In this document: piece by piece, positions 6,822-7,820 of the stretch
Numbering within the stretch: the stretch's first letter is position 1
How the letters are laid out: each line of letters opens with the position of its first letter
NCBI GenBank assembly: GCA_024232355.1
Contig: JAAEPW010000012.1
Location: 1-7,820, forward strand
DNA from: Chloroflexota bacterium
Lineage (GTDB): Bacteria; Chloroflexota; Anaerolineae; B4-G1
DNA: 7,820 bases
Reading direction: 5' to 3'
Notes under the pieces: model-generated
Seen by the model: the letters and a program-made list of their open reading frames with translations, nothing else
Database searches by the model: none
What the model was told of the DNA's origin: nothing
Position numbers and translations under genes: made by a program

Positions 6822-6859
6822 AATTTGCTCTCATTATCACTGCAATCATTCTGGCGTTA

Positions 6860-6903
6860 CAGTTTTGTGATTTATTTACACCCACGAATCCCAGTTTTGT
6901 GAT
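6860..6903. repeat. Two 12-bp direct repeats upstream of the toxin (candidate operator)
   Basis: The word CAGTTTTGTGAT occurs at 6860-6871 and again at 6892-6903, 32 bp apart start to start, about three helical turns. Both lie in the 169-bp spacer between the orphan module stop and the toxin ATG. Same-face spacing suggests a binding site for a dimeric or tandem regulator, but no regulator gene is visible in the window. Confidence 0.45.
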
Positions 6904-6957
6904 CTTTTGCCCAGAGGCAGTTTCTCCGTCTAAAATCAACTTGGTTTACTTTCTAAA

Positions 6958-6985
6958 AATATACTCGAATTGTCTAAAGCAGTAA
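6958..6985 (-). promoter_or_regulatory. Possible sigma-70-like promoter for the toxin operon
   Basis: On the minus strand TTACTG (6985-6980) is followed after 16 bp by TATATT (6963-6958). The -10 is good and the -35 poor. The predicted transcript would begin near 6951 with a leader of about 130 nt containing both 12-bp repeats, so a regulator bound there would act downstream of the start. AT-rich spacers yield such matches by chance. Confidence 0.25.
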
Positions 6986-6990
6986 CTTGT

Positions 6991-7677
6991 CTAGGGTAAA
7001 AAGTCTTTTGGCTTGTATAAATCCGTCTTTACAGGCTGGCCAGTTACTGAATCGTATCGTTCGATGGCAATAGTGTTTGGTAATTCGCCTGTTTTCTCAT
7101 CGTATGCTCTGATATAACCAATTATCTGTTGACGGTCCTTTGTTAAAACATTTCTTTCTAAAGGTTTATCGTCAACTATTAATCCTTTTGTAAAGCTCAC
7201 TGCATCTGGTTGAACTTGCTTAGTTCCTTTATTCGATTTCGGCATCCCAGTTTTGAGGTCATGTGCTTTTGGCACCTGAATTTCTTCACCAGCATCATCT
7301 TTCATTGGTGAATCCACAAGATCAAACTCGCCAGATTCTTTTCTCCGATTTTTTCGTTCAGTATGGATTTCCTTGCCAAACTTTGTATATTGTGTTTCAC
7401 CTGAAACATTAGTGTTTCTACGAGGATTACGTTTGTTCACTAGCTTCCCATGATGCAAAGCCCAATGACGACCTTTGCCAGAGTCACCAAGACCTCTCTC
7501 TTCAGCAAGAGCGGCACCTTTCGATTGCTTTCTCTTACTATCTGGTTTAGTGCTCTCATCTCCCTTGACTATCCCCAGCTTCTCCCCAATACTCCTGATC
7601 TTCCCCCCAACCTTGCCGCCTACCTCTTTGAACTTTTTACCCACCGCCTTGAACGCCGATTTAGTTTTGCCTATCAC
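6991..7677 (-). CDS. Orphan C-terminal toxin module, PD-(D/E)XK nuclease-like, lacking its delivery domains
   Basis: This 228-codon frame begins at a GTG (7677) without a recognisable ribosome site. Seen: a basic Gly/Lys-rich start (residues 1-37, VGKKFKEVGGKVGGKI), like the tail of the stalk of a DUF4157 toxin; a charged linker; GRHWALHHGKLVNK (about 69-82); and a C-terminal domain with PDAV, then LIVDDKP, then DRQQIIGYIRAY and LPNTIAIERYD. A PD, a following DxK and a downstream Gln-bearing helix fit the PD-(D/E)XK restriction-endonuclease-like fold common in polymorphic toxin ends. The tip is AT-rich (23 of 60 GC in 7081-7140), while the stalk-like codons are GC-richer. Upstream the same frame stays open to 7815 but encodes nothing toxin-like. 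It is probably a displaced or silent toxin cassette left by recombination, possibly a pseudogene. The nuclease assignment is by motif only. Confidence 0.6.
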   Translation of the reverse strand: MIGKTKSAFKAVGKKFKEVGGKVGGKIRSIGEKLGIVKGDESTKPDSKRKQSKGAALAEERGLGDSGKGRHWALHHGKLVNKRNPRRNTNVSGETQYTKFGKEIHTERKNRRKESGEFDLVDSPMKDDAGEEIQVPKAHDLKTGMPKSNKGTKQVQPDAVSFTKGLIVDDKPLERNVLTKDRQQIIGYIRAYDEKTGELPNTIAIERYDSVTGQPVKTDLYKPKDFLP

Positions 7678-7710
7678 CTTCTGGCATGGTTCAGAACTCC
7701 AGGAAGTTAG

Positions 7711-7820
7711 ATTGACACTTCCAGATTCTCCAGAGAGTAACTGGGGAGAAGCAACGTGAAAGGAGTTGCAACTCCAATGGTCGGAGGCAAAGAAGTGGCC
7801 GATGTAGGTTCTTTGTCATC
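7711..7820. repeat. Possible end of an interspersed palindromic repeat
   Basis: This non-coding stretch upstream of the orphan module holds a perfect 14-bp palindrome GGAGTTGCAACTCC (7762-7775) and a hairpin-capable pair TTCTCC (7726-7731) / GGAGAA (7745-7750). No convincing gene crosses it. A plus-strand ATG at 7777 with AGGAG 11 nt upstream is too close to the edge to judge. The density of symmetric sequence suggests a repeat element or mobile-element end, which only a genome-wide copy count could show. Confidence 0.3.

Noticed and set aside
7777..7820. A plus-strand gene start at the right edge
   Set aside because: Only about 14 codons are visible and the AGGAG lies 11 nt away within a palindrome, which is too little to call a gene.
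1..7820. CRISPR array, tRNA or rRNA genes, and contractile-system structural genes
   Set aside because: No regularly spaced repeats, cloverleaf sequence, rRNA-like segment, or sheath, tube, baseplate or ATPase motifs were seen on either strand.

Overview
The window reads as one accessory locus of a free-living bacterium. Every convincing gene lies on the minus strand, so transcription runs from right to left. Starts are mostly led by Shine-Dalgarno sequences. The taxon cannot be fixed. The GC-rich backbone (38 of 60 bases in 3421-3480) and the DUF4157/YbjN content would suit an environmental bacterium such as a Chloroflexota member, but that is a guess.

The centrepiece is a very long DUF4157 ('eCIS-core') polymorphic toxin at 2679-6821. 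It has an N-terminal GN-type tag, a DUF4157 domain with an intact HELTH motif, about 400 residues of Ala/Pro/Glu/Gly-rich disorder, coiled coils, and a long hydrophobic amphipathic-helix stalk. Its AT-rich C-terminal cassette is a predicted HNH/His-Me-finger nuclease. The catalytic His-His part of that nuclease (2515-2769) lies in the -1 frame relative to the rest. The break sits at a run of seven C (minus strand) that also forms a slippery heptamer. The toxin is therefore broken, phase-variable, or expressed by frameshifting.

Downstream of the toxin, packed with 4-20 bp gaps or a 4-bp overlap, come a YbjN-family protein (TTG start), an unrecognised helical 247-residue protein, a second YbjN paralogue (about 70% identical to the first), and a DUF922-like protein that runs off the left edge. 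The DUF922-like protein carries the same GN-type N-terminal tag as the toxin, and its HExGH motif is degenerate (QEQGH). No conventional immunity gene follows the toxin.

Upstream (right) of the toxin is an AT-rich orphan C-terminal toxin module of 228 codons with PD-(D/E)XK nuclease features and no delivery domain. Between it and the toxin lies a 169-bp spacer with a 12-bp direct repeat that could be an operator. The far right edge holds short palindromic sequence resembling an interspersed repeat.

Working model (inference): the toxin and the tagged DUF922-like protein are cargo of an extracellular contractile injection system encoded elsewhere, and the YbjN pair plus the 247-residue protein serve as chaperones or loading factors. 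No contractile-system structural gene is visible in the window.
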